64,000 nt of DNA from Pseudonocardia sp. DSM 110487 (GTDB taxonomy: Bacteria > Actinomycetota > Actinomycetes > Mycobacteriales > Pseudonocardiaceae), in NCBI RefSeq assembly GCF_019468565.1, contig NZ_CP080521.1, positions 3,100,001 through 3,164,000 on the forward strand, read 5' to 3'. Position 1 is the stretch's first letter. The number at the start of each line of letters is the position of its first letter. A program made the position numbers and the translations under genes. Below are positions 1 through 8,199 of this stretch, in pieces. Under the pieces are notes generated by a model, which saw nothing but the letters and a program-made list of their open reading frames with translations, did no database searches and was not told the origin of the DNA.

Positions 1-972
1 GCCGCGACGGAGCGGATGCTGCACGACACGGGGGATTACGCGGCGAGGGCGGACGTGATCCTCTTCTGCATCAACGGCCCGATCACGCAGGACGAGGCCG
101 ATGCCGTCCACACGTTCGCCCGTGGCAGCGGCGGGAATCGCCTCAACGGCGCCACCGCGGTCGGGATCCTGACCAAGGCCGATCAGCTGTCGGGGAATCC
201 GCTGACCTCCTGGAAGGCGGCGACGGAGATCGCCCGCAACACGGCGGCCGGGCATGCGGACCTGTTCTGGACGGTCGTCCCGGTCGTGGGGTTGCTTGCC
301 GAGACCGCCCGGACCGGCGCTCTGCGTGACGTGCATGCGCGTGCATTGGGCGCGCTCGCGCAGGCGTGGAACCGCGATGTCGCTCACGCCGTGCTCCGGC
401 ACAAGAAAATGTTCCTCGGCGCGGAAGGACCGGTCGACACCCCGGTCCGTGCTGAGCTCCTCGACCTGCTGGGCCGGTTCGGTGTCGGTGAGCTGCTCGA
501 TCAGATCCGAAGCGGAACCCGCCCGGATGTCGCTTCGCTGAGCCGGGAATCGGCCGTGGCCTCCGGCATGGCCGCGGTGTCGTCGGAGATCCACGGGTGT
601 CTCGCCGGCCGCAGCGATGCGCTCAAGGCGGCGGGGGCGCTCGACGAGCTGGTACCGGCCGCCTACTACGCGGGTGATCGCGCGCTTTATGAGGACGCCA
701 ACTCGATGCTCGACTGGCCGCAGATGTTCCCGGTGAAGGTGATCGGTATGGGCCAACAGCTCGCGACCGGGAGGGTCCGGCCGCCGGCAGGGCTCGTCGA
801 CGAGGCGTGGAGGGCCGTCCGAACCGGACTGCCCGGCGCTACCTCTGGGGAAGCGGCCAGGGCCGCCGGCGAATGGAAGCGATGGGCCTTGCTGACCGAC
901 GGTGCCGGGCGCCGGATGGCCGACGTGATGGTGCGCGCTTGGCAGTTGGCAGCCGAGGAGGGGCGACGGTGA
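1..972 (+). CDS. Dynamin-like (IniC-like) GTPase, 5'-truncated by window edge
   Basis: The frame is open from base 1 to the TGA at 970-972; an ATG at 16 is probably internal, because the P-loop and G3 motif expected of the family are absent and must lie upstream. What is visible is a hydrophobic strand (VILFCIN), a G4 motif GILTKAD, and then a long helical C-terminal part without a clear membrane span. The TKAD motif and the layout recall mycobacterial IniC and other bacterial dynamin-like GTPases, which act on membranes. The stop overlaps the next gene by 4 bp (GTGA), and a second dynamin follows two genes on, so the two probably work as a pair. Assignment to GTPases is fairly secure; IniC-type is inference. 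Confidence 0.75.
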   Translation, partial: AATERMLHDTGDYAARADVILFCINGPITQDEADAVHTFARGSGGNRLNGATAVGILTKADQLSGNPLTSWKAATEIARNTAAGHADLFWTVVPVVGLLAETARTGALRDVHARALGALAQAWNRDVAHAVLRHKKMFLGAEGPVDTPVRAELLDLLGRFGVGELLDQIRSGTRPDVASLSRESAVASGMAAVSSEIHGCLAGRSDALKAAGALDELVPAAYYAGDRALYEDANSMLDWPQMFPVKVIGMGQQLATGRVRPPAGLVDEAWRAVRTGLPGATSGEAARAAGEWKRWALLTDGAGRRMADVMVRAWQLAAEEGRR

Positions 973-1562
973 GCGGCACCCGCGGAATTGCGGGCGCAGC
1001 CGGTGTGGGTTTCGCGCTCCTCGGGGGAACCGCCGCCTTCCTGATCTCCTGGTTGATGGCGCCCACCGCCCCGCCCGTCACGGAGCCCGGCGTCCCGCCC
1101 TCGGTGAGCGAGAGCGCGTGGGAGGTGCCGTTCGTGACGATTGCGACCGTGCTGACCGGCATCGTCGCAACCGTCGTCGTCCTGTGGCTCGGGCGGCGCG
1201 ACGACTCCACGATCAGGATGGAGCACGTTGCCGGTCCGGCCTGTGCACCTGATCCCCGGCTCGCCGAGCGGGAGACGGCGATCCGGGAGCTCGCCGAACT
1301 GGTGGGCAGGCTGCCACCCGAGTTCGAATGGCAGGCGGCCAACGTGCTGCGCTCGGCGGGAGCGGATCAGATCCTCGCCGACGGCAACCGGTTCGATCCC
1401 GCCGTCCACTTCGCGGTCGGGACCGAGTCCGCCCCTGACCCCACCCTCCACGACGTCGTCGCCCGCACCATCAAGCCGGGATGGGCCGATCGGGGGCGGG
1501 TCGTCGTCCCGGCGCGGGTCGTCGTGTACGTCGCCGCGTCCGAGCACGAGGTGCTGCCGTGA
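969..1562 (+). CDS. Small membrane protein of the dynamin operon
   Basis: About 197 residues starting at GTG 969, which overlaps the previous stop; the overlap decides the start. Two hydrophobic segments are visible, near residues 4-25 and 48-68, separated by a Pro-rich linker. The rest is a soluble tail of about 120 residues ending with a strand-rich stretch (RVVVPARVVVYVAA). I do not recognise a named family. Its position between two dynamin-like GTPases suggests a membrane partner or recruiter for them. It overlaps the next gene by 4 bp. Confidence 0.7.
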   Translation: MSGTRGIAGAAGVGFALLGGTAAFLISWLMAPTAPPVTEPGVPPSVSESAWEVPFVTIATVLTGIVATVVVLWLGRRDDSTIRMEHVAGPACAPDPRLAERETAIRELAELVGRLPPEFEWQAANVLRSAGADQILADGNRFDPAVHFAVGTESAPDPTLHDVVARTIKPGWADRGRVVVPARVVVYVAASEHEVLP

Positions 1563-3361
1563 ATCCAGGCGCGGGTGACCCGCTCGCGGTCGAGCGGCTC
1601 CGGGAGCGGCTCGCCGCGGAAGCGCGGCGCGTCCGGCGCGACGATCTGATCCAGATGCTCGACGACCTGCCCGCCGTCGACGAGGCGGGACCGATCCGGG
1701 TGGTCGTCGTCGGCGAGACCAAGCGCGGCAAGTCGACGCTGCTGAACACGCTCGTCGGACGTCCGGACCTTAGCCCGGTGGGGGCCGACCTCACGACCTC
1801 GTGCTGGCTGGAGGTCGGGTACGGGGACCGCGACGAGGCCGAGGTCGTCCTCGCCGACCCGGCGGTACCGGGCGAGCTCGTCCGCCGGGCGTGCCCGCTC
1901 CGGGACGTGGAACGGTACGTGGCCATCGGCAAGGTGACCGAGCCGGTGATCGGCGTCCAGGTGCGGATCGCGTCGCCGATGCTGCACGGCATCACCCTCG
2001 TGGACACGCCAGGGGTCGGCGGCCTGGACAGCGGTCACTCCCGGACGACGCTCGCCGCCCTGCGGGCGGCCGATGCCCTGCTCCTCGTGTGCGACTCGCT
2101 GCAGCCGGTGCTGAAGCCGGAGTTGGATTTCCTGACCGAAGCGGCGCTCCGGGTGCCGACGGTCGTCGTGGCGGTGACGAAGTGCGACATCAATCCGGCG
2201 TTCGAGGATGTCGTCGACGCGACCAGGGAGATCATCACAGGCAGGGCAGGGCTGGAATCCGTGCCCGTTCTCCCCGTCGCGCCGCCGTTGGCTGACGACG
2301 CGGCGCAGATGGAGGACACCGGGCAAGCGCAATGGATGCAGGAGATCTCGGGGATCCCCCTGCTCGTCGACACCCTGCGCGAGTACAGCGCAGCGGGCGC
2401 GGCCGCCACCCGCCTCGCCAACGCGGCGCGCGTGCTCGCACAAGTCTGCCGGACGCTGCGGAACCGATCCGACGAGATCGTCGACATGCTCGACGGCAAC
2501 GCGGACCGTGAGCGCGAGGTGCAGCGGGAGATCGCGGCCGCGCGGACGTTGCTCGACGACTTGCCGCGGCTTGCGGGGCCCGTCCACCAGGGCCTGGACC
2601 AGCTCCGCGATGACGCGGCGACCTCCTTCGACCAGGCGCTCGACGCCCTGTGCCGCCGGTACCGCTCTCGCGTCGACGAGGCATCGGCCGGGCTACTGTC
2701 CGAGCTCCCGTCCCGCCTTACTGCCGACATCACCGCCGCCGCGGTCGCTGTCCTCGAAGACGCCGCCGAGCGCAGTGCGTGGATCATCGCAGGTCTCGGA
2801 CCGCGACTCGACGGTGCGGACCATCGGCGCGTCACACCCGAGCGGTTCGTGATCCGGATGCGGCCGGCTGCCCGGCCGGACGCGCAAGGCGGCTGCATCG
2901 ACCTACCGGCGTCGGCGCAGCTCTTCACCACCCTCGTCAACCTCCTCGCGGGAGCGGCAGGCGTCCCGTTCCTCCCCGGTCCTGTCGTGGTCGCGGCGAG
3001 CCTCGCGCTCGCAGGCGGTACGGGGTGGCTGACGTCGAAGGGCAATGCCGAGCAGGAGCAGCGCGCGAGGCTCGCGGCGTGGATCGACGACGCCACCGCT
3101 GAGGCGGGCGTGACGTTCCGGGCCGCGATCGGCAACCGGATCCGGGAAGCGGAGCGTCGCGTCTCCGAGCTCCTGCCGGCGCTCGTCGGCGCGCGAGAGC
3201 GTGAGTTCACCCGGCTGTCCGAGGACCTGGCCACAGTGAGGTCGACTGCCAAGGATCTCCGGCGCGCGCTCGACGAACAGCGTGCCGTGGCGGATGGGCT
3301 GCGGGACGTCGAGCGGGAGATCGACGTCCTCGTGTCACGGACGGTGGCCGTCCACCCATGA
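1559..3361 (+). CDS. Dynamin-like (IniA-like) GTPase
   Basis: About 600 residues from GTG 1559. The G domain is clear: P-loop GETKRGKST near residues 51-59, G3 motif DTPGVGG near 146-152 and G4 motif TKCD near 207-210. A helical stalk-like region follows (about 300-450), then a hydrophobic stretch near 458-490 that could be a membrane paddle, then charged helices to the C-terminus. The length and domain order match bacterial dynamin-like proteins such as IniA, which bind and remodel membranes using GTP. Coupled by 4-bp overlaps to both neighbours. The native substrate or trigger is unknown; in mycobacteria the iniBAC genes respond to cell-wall antibiotics, but nothing here shows the same regulation. 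Confidence 0.88.
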   Translation: MNPGAGDPLAVERLRERLAAEARRVRRDDLIQMLDDLPAVDEAGPIRVVVVGETKRGKSTLLNTLVGRPDLSPVGADLTTSCWLEVGYGDRDEAEVVLADPAVPGELVRRACPLRDVERYVAIGKVTEPVIGVQVRIASPMLHGITLVDTPGVGGLDSGHSRTTLAALRAADALLLVCDSLQPVLKPELDFLTEAALRVPTVVVAVTKCDINPAFEDVVDATREIITGRAGLESVPVLPVAPPLADDAAQMEDTGQAQWMQEISGIPLLVDTLREYSAAGAAATRLANAARVLAQVCRTLRNRSDEIVDMLDGNADREREVQREIAAARTLLDDLPRLAGPVHQGLDQLRDDAATSFDQALDALCRRYRSRVDEASAGLLSELPSRLTADITAAAVAVLEDAAERSAWIIAGLGPRLDGADHRRVTPERFVIRMRPAARPDAQGGCIDLPASAQLFTTLVNLLAGAAGVPFLPGPVVVAASLALAGGTGWLTSKGNAEQEQRARLAAWIDDATAEAGVTFRAAIGNRIREAERRVSELLPALVGAREREFTRLSEDLATVRSTAKDLRRALDEQRAVADGLRDVEREIDVLVSRTVAVHP

Positions 3362-5193
3362 TCGGGAACGCCTCGTCGCCTGCCTCGCCCGAAGTGGACG
3401 AGCGGTGGGTGCTGGCCGTCGACTTCGGCACGACGAATACGGTCGCCGCGATCGGCGACGACACCGGCGTGCGGACGATGACGATCGACGGAAAGACGAT
3501 CATGCTCTCCGCTGTGCTGCTGGACGCCGGGCCCGGACGCCCCGACAGATGGATCGTCGGCGAGCGCGCGGTCAACATGGCCCGGCGGCGTACGGAGTGG
3601 TTCGACCAAACGCCGAAGAAGCGCATCCCGGACGGCTCGCTGTTCCTAGGCGGTCGCAACGTGCCGGTGGTCGAGGTCGTCGCGGAGGTGCTCCGGGTCG
3701 TCGTCGACGAGGCGGCGAAGCAGCAGGGCTCCCGGCCCCCGGAGACGTTCGTGGTGACGCATCCCGCGAGCTGGCCGCAGGCCCGGATCGCGGTACTGGA
3801 GGAGGCCGCGCGAACGGCGGCGTCGACCCACGATGGATGGCCCGCGCCGGACACGTTGCCGGAGCCGGTCGCTGCGGCCGAACGGATGCTCGAGGTGGCC
3901 GCGGTGCCGACCGCGGCGCGGATCGTCGTCCTGGATCTCGGCGGTGGCACCGTCGACGCCGCAACCGTCGACATCGCGACACCCGAACCCGTGGACGACG
4001 GCAGACCCGAACCCGAGCTGACCGTCGTCGGCTACCCAACGGGAATCGAGGACGCGGGCGGGGAGGACTTCGACTACCGGCTCGCCGTCGCGATGGTCGA
4101 ACGGGCGGGGGCGCCGGATCTGTACCCGCAGCTGGTCGGGTCCGACGATCCGGAGGAGCGGGAGCGGGCCTTCGAGATCCTCTCGCTCGCCAAGAACGTG
4201 AAGGAGGAGCTCTCGCGGAAGACGGACATTCCGGTCCCACTGCCGAAAGTGCCTCCACATCTCCCCGAGACCAAGTCGGTGCAGGTCACCCGCACACAGC
4301 TCGAGGAGCTGATCAAGGGCGGTCCGGGGAATCCCCCCGGCCTCGCGAACGCGGTCGACCTGGCGAAGGCAGCGCGTCGGGACGCGCCCAGCGGCGGCCC
4401 CGCATTCGCCGGGGTATACCTCGTCGGCGGGTCGTCGCGCATCCCGATGCTCACCAGGCTCATCCAGGAGCAGATCGGCCGGCCACCGATCATGGGTGGC
4501 GATCCGAGCACGACCGTCGCGGACGGCGCCGCCCGACACGCGCTCCGGCTGCTGCCCTCGGTTCCCTCGCGCCCACGTACTCGATGGAGGGGCATCCTGG
4601 CCGGCGTGGTCGCCGCCTTGCTGGTGGTGGGAGTAGTGGCGGCCACGTTGATCCCGCCGCGTCCGCCCACGTCGCCGCAGCCATCACCTACCCCGGTGCC
4701 GACGCCGAGCCGGATCGCGGACAGCGGGGATCCGATGCTCACCACCTGCCCGACCGCCGGGGAGGGGGACTGCTCGGCGAAGATCCTCGCGGTAGCGCAC
4801 GCGGCGTGGCCGATGCTCCCCACGGCGGGCTGCACGGTCCACGACTCCCTGTTCGGGATCGACGCCTACTCCGTCGAGTGCCGGACGAGCGAAACGACCC
4901 ATCTCGTCTTCTGGCGCAGGTCGGGATCCGTCGTGTCCTCCCTCGCGGGCCAGATGATGATGCCCACGACCGCGGACTTCGTGCTCCCGGGTAGCTCCGA
5001 GCGACTCGGGAGCCAGGTCGGAGGAACCCGGCCGACATCGACCGGGAGCCGCTACACCTGCGCATGGGAGTACGAGGCCTACCCGATGACCATGGTCATC
5101 GACGGACCCAACGACAACGCGACGGTCGCACTGTGCAGCACGGCGACGTTCCTCGACACGGCAGGGCTGCACAGCGCTCTGGAGGCACGGTGA
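3358..5193 (+). CDS. Membrane-anchored Hsp70-family ATPase with cysteine-rich ectodomain
   Basis: 611 residues from ATG 3358 (ATGA overlap). The N-terminal 400 residues are an Hsp70/actin-fold ATPase: phosphate-1 motif VDFGTTNT (21-28), phosphate-2 LGGGTVD (near 195-201) and adenosine motif VGGSSRIP (near 356-363). No DnaK-type peptide-binding domain follows. Instead there is one transmembrane helix (about 412-434), a Pro/Ser/Thr linker, and an outside domain of about 150 residues with six cysteines, probably three disulfides. An ATPase inside the cell is thus joined to a possible sensor or binding domain outside. The neighbours suggest it works with the dynamins. No DnaJ or GrpE partner is nearby, so ordinary chaperoning is unlikely. 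Confidence 0.88.
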   Translation: MIGNASSPASPEVDERWVLAVDFGTTNTVAAIGDDTGVRTMTIDGKTIMLSAVLLDAGPGRPDRWIVGERAVNMARRRTEWFDQTPKKRIPDGSLFLGGRNVPVVEVVAEVLRVVVDEAAKQQGSRPPETFVVTHPASWPQARIAVLEEAARTAASTHDGWPAPDTLPEPVAAAERMLEVAAVPTAARIVVLDLGGGTVDAATVDIATPEPVDDGRPEPELTVVGYPTGIEDAGGEDFDYRLAVAMVERAGAPDLYPQLVGSDDPEERERAFEILSLAKNVKEELSRKTDIPVPLPKVPPHLPETKSVQVTRTQLEELIKGGPGNPPGLANAVDLAKAARRDAPSGGPAFAGVYLVGGSSRIPMLTRLIQEQIGRPPIMGGDPSTTVADGAARHALRLLPSVPSRPRTRWRGILAGVVAALLVVGVVAATLIPPRPPTSPQPSPTPVPTPSRIADSGDPMLTTCPTAGEGDCSAKILAVAHAAWPMLPTAGCTVHDSLFGIDAYSVECRTSETTHLVFWRRSGSVVSSLAGQMMMPTTADFVLPGSSERLGSQVGGTRPTSTGSRYTCAWEYEAYPMTMVIDGPNDNATVALCSTATFLDTAGLHSALEAR

Positions 5194-6389
5194 TGGACCG
5201 GCCGGCCCGGCGTCGCTCCGCGCGGATCCTCGGGAGCCTGGCGACCCTGCTCATCACGGTGGTCGTGCTAGTCGTGGCGTCCCCTGCGTTGACGCGGCTC
5301 GCGAGTGGTGGTTCCGAAGACGTCGTACAGACGGAGGCCGCCGACTCGCTCGGAGCGGTCCCTGCGTTCATCCCGCAGGCCGGAGTCGCCGCCACCCCCC
5401 TGCGACCGCTGCACACCGCGGGCCACGTCGTGTCCGGCGACGCCCCCGGTCTCTACGGGGGCACCGCGGCGAACTCCTGCGACATCGCCGCGATGCAGGC
5501 GTTCCTGGCGACACAGCCGGATCACGCCGCCGCATGGGCGGATGCCCTGATGATCGCGCCGTCCCAGATCGACGCGCACTTCGCCTCCCTGACCCCGGTG
5601 GCGTTGCAGACCGACACCGCGGTTACAAACCACGGCTTCGACAACGGGGTCGCGACCCCGTTCCACACCGTCCTGCAGGCGGGAACCGCTGTTCTGGTCG
5701 ACGCCGTCGGGATCCCCCGCGTGCGGTGCTACTGCGGGAATCCCCTCCAGACCCCGGCGCCCCGTCAGAACGTCCGCTATGTCGGCGCGCGCTGGAACGG
5801 CTTCGACGCGCAGTCGGTGACCGAGATCCACACGGCGCCGACGGTGATCCAGCAGTTCGTCGTCGTCGAGCGGGATGCGGACGGGGATGTCGCCGAGGTG
5901 GTCAGCCGGCCACGGGCGACGCGGGGAGAGCAGGACGAGGACGTCGACGCCACCGTGGAGAACGACATCCGGCTCAGCTTCAGGCTTGGGTTGGTCGGGC
6001 CCCGTGAACCGCCGTCGACCCCCGGACCGTCGAGCACCCCCAGCACGCAGAGCACCACCAGCGCTCCGAGCACGGAGTCCCCGAGCACCTCCGCGTCCCC
6101 CGGACCTTCGTCGACGGCCACATCCGTGGTTCCACCCGAGACCTCGATCGCTCTGACTCCGGCTCTCGTCACGACGCCGACGGCTCCGCCGGTGACCAGC
6201 GACCTCCCCGTCCCTCCGACGTCGGTGATCCTCGAGAGCCTCCCGATGACCGAGCCGGGCGGTCCCGCGACGACGGAGCCGAGCGGCGACCCGGGGCCCG
6301 AGGTGGAGGACCCGGGGCCCGAGGAGGACGAGCCGGCGCCCGAGGAGGACCCGGAGAGCGAGGAAGGCGACGCGGACACTGAGGATTGA
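5193..6389 (+). CDS. Secreted or anchored DUF6777-domain protein with acidic tail
   Basis: About 398 residues from ATG 5193, overlapping the Hsp70 stop by one base (a GTG at 5190 is the alternative). An Arg-rich start and a hydrophobic helix (about 11-31) act as signal anchor. The folded part has the pattern I know from DUF6777: CDIAAMQAFL, a VTNHGF motif, LQAGTAVLVD and a paired-cysteine VRCYCGNPLQ. After it comes a long Ser/Thr/Pro-rich stretch and a strongly acidic Glu/Asp tail. Function is unknown; outside location and the tail suggest a cell-wall-spanning or surface role. It is the last gene of the dynamin/Hsp70 operon. Confidence 0.82.
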   Translation: MDRPARRRSARILGSLATLLITVVVLVVASPALTRLASGGSEDVVQTEAADSLGAVPAFIPQAGVAATPLRPLHTAGHVVSGDAPGLYGGTAANSCDIAAMQAFLATQPDHAAAWADALMIAPSQIDAHFASLTPVALQTDTAVTNHGFDNGVATPFHTVLQAGTAVLVDAVGIPRVRCYCGNPLQTPAPRQNVRYVGARWNGFDAQSVTEIHTAPTVIQQFVVVERDADGDVAEVVSRPRATRGEQDEDVDATVENDIRLSFRLGLVGPREPPSTPGPSSTPSTQSTTSAPSTESPSTSASPGPSSTATSVVPPETSIALTPALVTTPTAPPVTSDLPVPPTSVILESLPMTEPGGPATTEPSGDPGPEVEDPGPEEDEPAPEEDPESEEGDADTED

Positions 6390-6431
6390 TCGCCCCGCCG
6401 CGCCCCGCCGGCTCATGGTGGCCTGCGGGCG

Positions 6432-6899
6432 TTACCGCCCCGCCGCTGTCCGGGCCCCGCGGAGCCGAGGGACGATCACGTGGTCGAGCCCGAACCGCCC
6501 GGAGCCGGTCACGGCGAGGACGAGGCTGAGCAGCGCGATCATGATGACAAGCTCCGGGCCGTTGTGATCCATGGAGAACAGGGGGCTGGTGTGCACGAGC
6601 ACCCATGCACCCACCATGTTCAGCGCCATCAGCACGCCGACGATCGGTACCCCGACGCCGACGATCATCGCGACGCCGCCGACGAACTCGAAGAGGACGT
6701 TGGCCGGTCCGGTGATCGCGGGCAGTGGCACGCCGGACTGGGCGAAGAGCGGGCCGACGCCGACGATGCTGCCGCCGGCGAAGTCGTACATGAGCTTCGC
6801 GTGGGCGATCATGATCACACCGAGGCCGATGCGGGCCAGTAGGAGTACGAGGTCCCGGGTAACCCGGATGCCGGTGGAGTCGGCAGTCGTCATGGTCAT
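6432..6899 (-). CDS. DoxX-family membrane protein
   Basis: 155 residues with four hydrophobic segments (about 15-35, 60-85, 88-108, 115-135), the length and pattern of the DoxX family. RIGLGVIMIAHAKLMYDF near the first helix and the glycine-rich second helix support this. Members are small quinone-linked or redox-associated membrane proteins; the substrate cannot be told. A Shine-Dalgarno-like AGGAAG precedes the start. It converges on the DUF6777 gene, with only about 40 bp between the stops. Confidence 0.85.
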   Translation of the reverse strand: MTMTTADSTGIRVTRDLVLLLARIGLGVIMIAHAKLMYDFAGGSIVGVGPLFAQSGVPLPAITGPANVLFEFVGGVAMIVGVGVPIVGVLMALNMVGAWVLVHTSPLFSMDHNGPELVIMIALLSLVLAVTGSGRFGLDHVIVPRLRGARTAAGR

Positions 6900-7089
6900 T
6901 CCGCTTCCTAGCGTGAGTGGTGGGCCGATACGAGCTTTGACCGTCGACCTGGCAAGAACTCATCGGTCCGGTGTCGTGGCGACCGCATCTCGGCGACCGG
7001 ACCCGTGTTCAACGCGGTGCCCAGCGACCCGCGGTCGCCAGCGGCCCATGCCGCGACGCCGTCGGGGCGGATCAGTTGAGCGACCCCGC

Positions 7090-7208
7090 TGGTCGAGTAG
7101 CGGAGGCGCCCTGCGCCGGAGCGTATCGAGACCCCTCTGTTTCTGGGGTCAGCCTTGGTGGTGGGTCTCGATACGGGCCGGCGCTGGGGCGCCGGCCCTA
7201 CTCGACCA
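7090..7208. repeat. Pair of inverted hairpin-forming repeat units in the 6900-7226 gap
   Basis: The gap from 6900 to 7226 holds no convincing gene. Inside it two units face each other: TGGTCGAGTAG (7090-7100) to TATCGAGACCC (7124-7133), and GGGTCTCGATAC (7163-7174) to CTACTCGACCA (7198-7208), so the ends match as an inverted repeat. The right unit contains a perfect 10-bp stem with a TGGG loop (7175-7198), and ACCCC/GGGGT (7131-7149) forms a further small hairpin between the units. GGTCTCGATAC/CTACTCGACCA units recur in many actinobacterial genomes as REP- or MITE-like elements; no transposase is encoded here. Confidence 0.75.
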
Positions 7209-7226
7209 CCGGGTATCTGCCGGCGG

Positions 7227-7553
7227 TCAGGCGGCGCTTACCGGGGCGAGACGGACGCCCGGGACGTCGACCGTCCGGTCGCGGTCGGCCAGCGCGCGGG
7301 CGGCGGCCGTGATCGCTTGGTGCATCGCGATGCGGGCGTCGACGAGTGCGGCGGCAGCGTGACGCGCGCCGGTGTCGGTGAGACCGATCCGGGCAGCGTC
7401 CTCCGCGGCGGCGTTCAGTGCGTTGAGCAGGTGCTGGATCGGGGTGTCGATCTGCTGGTTGGCACACATCGCGTAGCTGCGTGGCTCGGACGCAGCCTGT
7501 GGGTCTCCGGGAGTGCACCGCATGGCGACGACTCTGCTGCCCCGGTCCGCCAC
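7227..7553 (-). CDS. Small helical hypothetical protein
   Basis: Open frame of 108 residues from GTG 7553; internal ATGs at 7523 and 7469 are possible starts and none has a strong Shine-Dalgarno site. The core from about residue 32 is alanine-rich and amphipathic (LLNALNAAAEDAARIG and AAALVDARIAMHQAI), like a two-helix bundle. It lies 46 bp after the PadR gene on the same strand and may be its operon partner. No family recognised; it could be a non-coding frame, so confidence is low. Confidence 0.4.
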   Translation of the reverse strand: MADRGSRVVAMRCTPGDPQAASEPRSYAMCANQQIDTPIQHLLNALNAAAEDAARIGLTDTGARHAAAALVDARIAMHQAITAAARALADRDRTVDVPGVRLAPVSAA

Positions 7554-7599
7554 GGGCCATGGGGGAGACCCCCGACCCGACCCTGGACAACCCCCGAGG

Positions 7600-8160
7600 T
7601 CATCTGCGGCGGGCTTTCCGGAGGCGATCCAGGTCCCCGTCGGCCAGTGCCGACCAGAACCGCAGCGCCGCGTGCTCCATCTCGAGCCCGAGCTCGAGGG
7701 TGATCATGCGCGGCTGGGCGTGCGGGTCGTCGCCGAAGCGCTCGACCATCGCCTCGTACACCGCGATCCGCTCCTCGTGCTGCGTGATCTGGTCGTGGGC
7801 GAGCGCGGGAACGTTCTCCGGGTCGCCCGCCTCGTTGAAGAAGAGCTTGAGCTCGGCGATGTCGCGCATCTGGAAGTGCTCGTGGGTCGGGGAGGCGAGC
7901 CAGCCCTGCAGGGCGGTGCGCCCCGCGTCGGTGAGCGAGTAGGTCTTGCGCCGCCGCCCGCTCTCCTCGACGGTGAGCTCCAGCAGGCCCAGCCCGGCCA
8001 GCCGATCGGGCTCCGAGTACAGCTGGGCGTGCGGGAAGTGCCAGAAGTAGCCGACGGAGCGGCCCACAGCGCGCTTGAGCTCGTACGGCGTGGACGGACC
8101 CCGCAGCGCGATCATCCCCAGCACGACGTACGACGTCGGGGACAGCCGCACATCGCCCAC
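7600..8160 (-). CDS. PadR-family transcriptional regulator
   Basis: 186 residues starting at GTG 8160, with GGGAGGAG six bases upstream. The N-terminal winged helix (LSPTSYVVLGMIALRG, then ELKRAV and LYSEPDRLAGLGLLE) is typical of PadR, followed by the usual long dimerisation helices of the Vir-like C-terminal domain (about 95-180). It probably represses a nearby efflux or detoxification gene; the MFS gene ending 39 bp upstream on the same strand is the obvious candidate. The effector is unknown. Confidence 0.9.
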   Translation of the reverse strand: MGDVRLSPTSYVVLGMIALRGPSTPYELKRAVGRSVGYFWHFPHAQLYSEPDRLAGLGLLELTVEESGRRRKTYSLTDAGRTALQGWLASPTHEHFQMRDIAELKLFFNEAGDPENVPALAHDQITQHEERIAVYEAMVERFGDDPHAQPRMITLELGLEMEHAALRFWSALADGDLDRLRKARRR

Positions 8161-8199
8161 TGCTCGCTCCTCCCGTTCCGGAACAGAGTGTGGAGGGTG

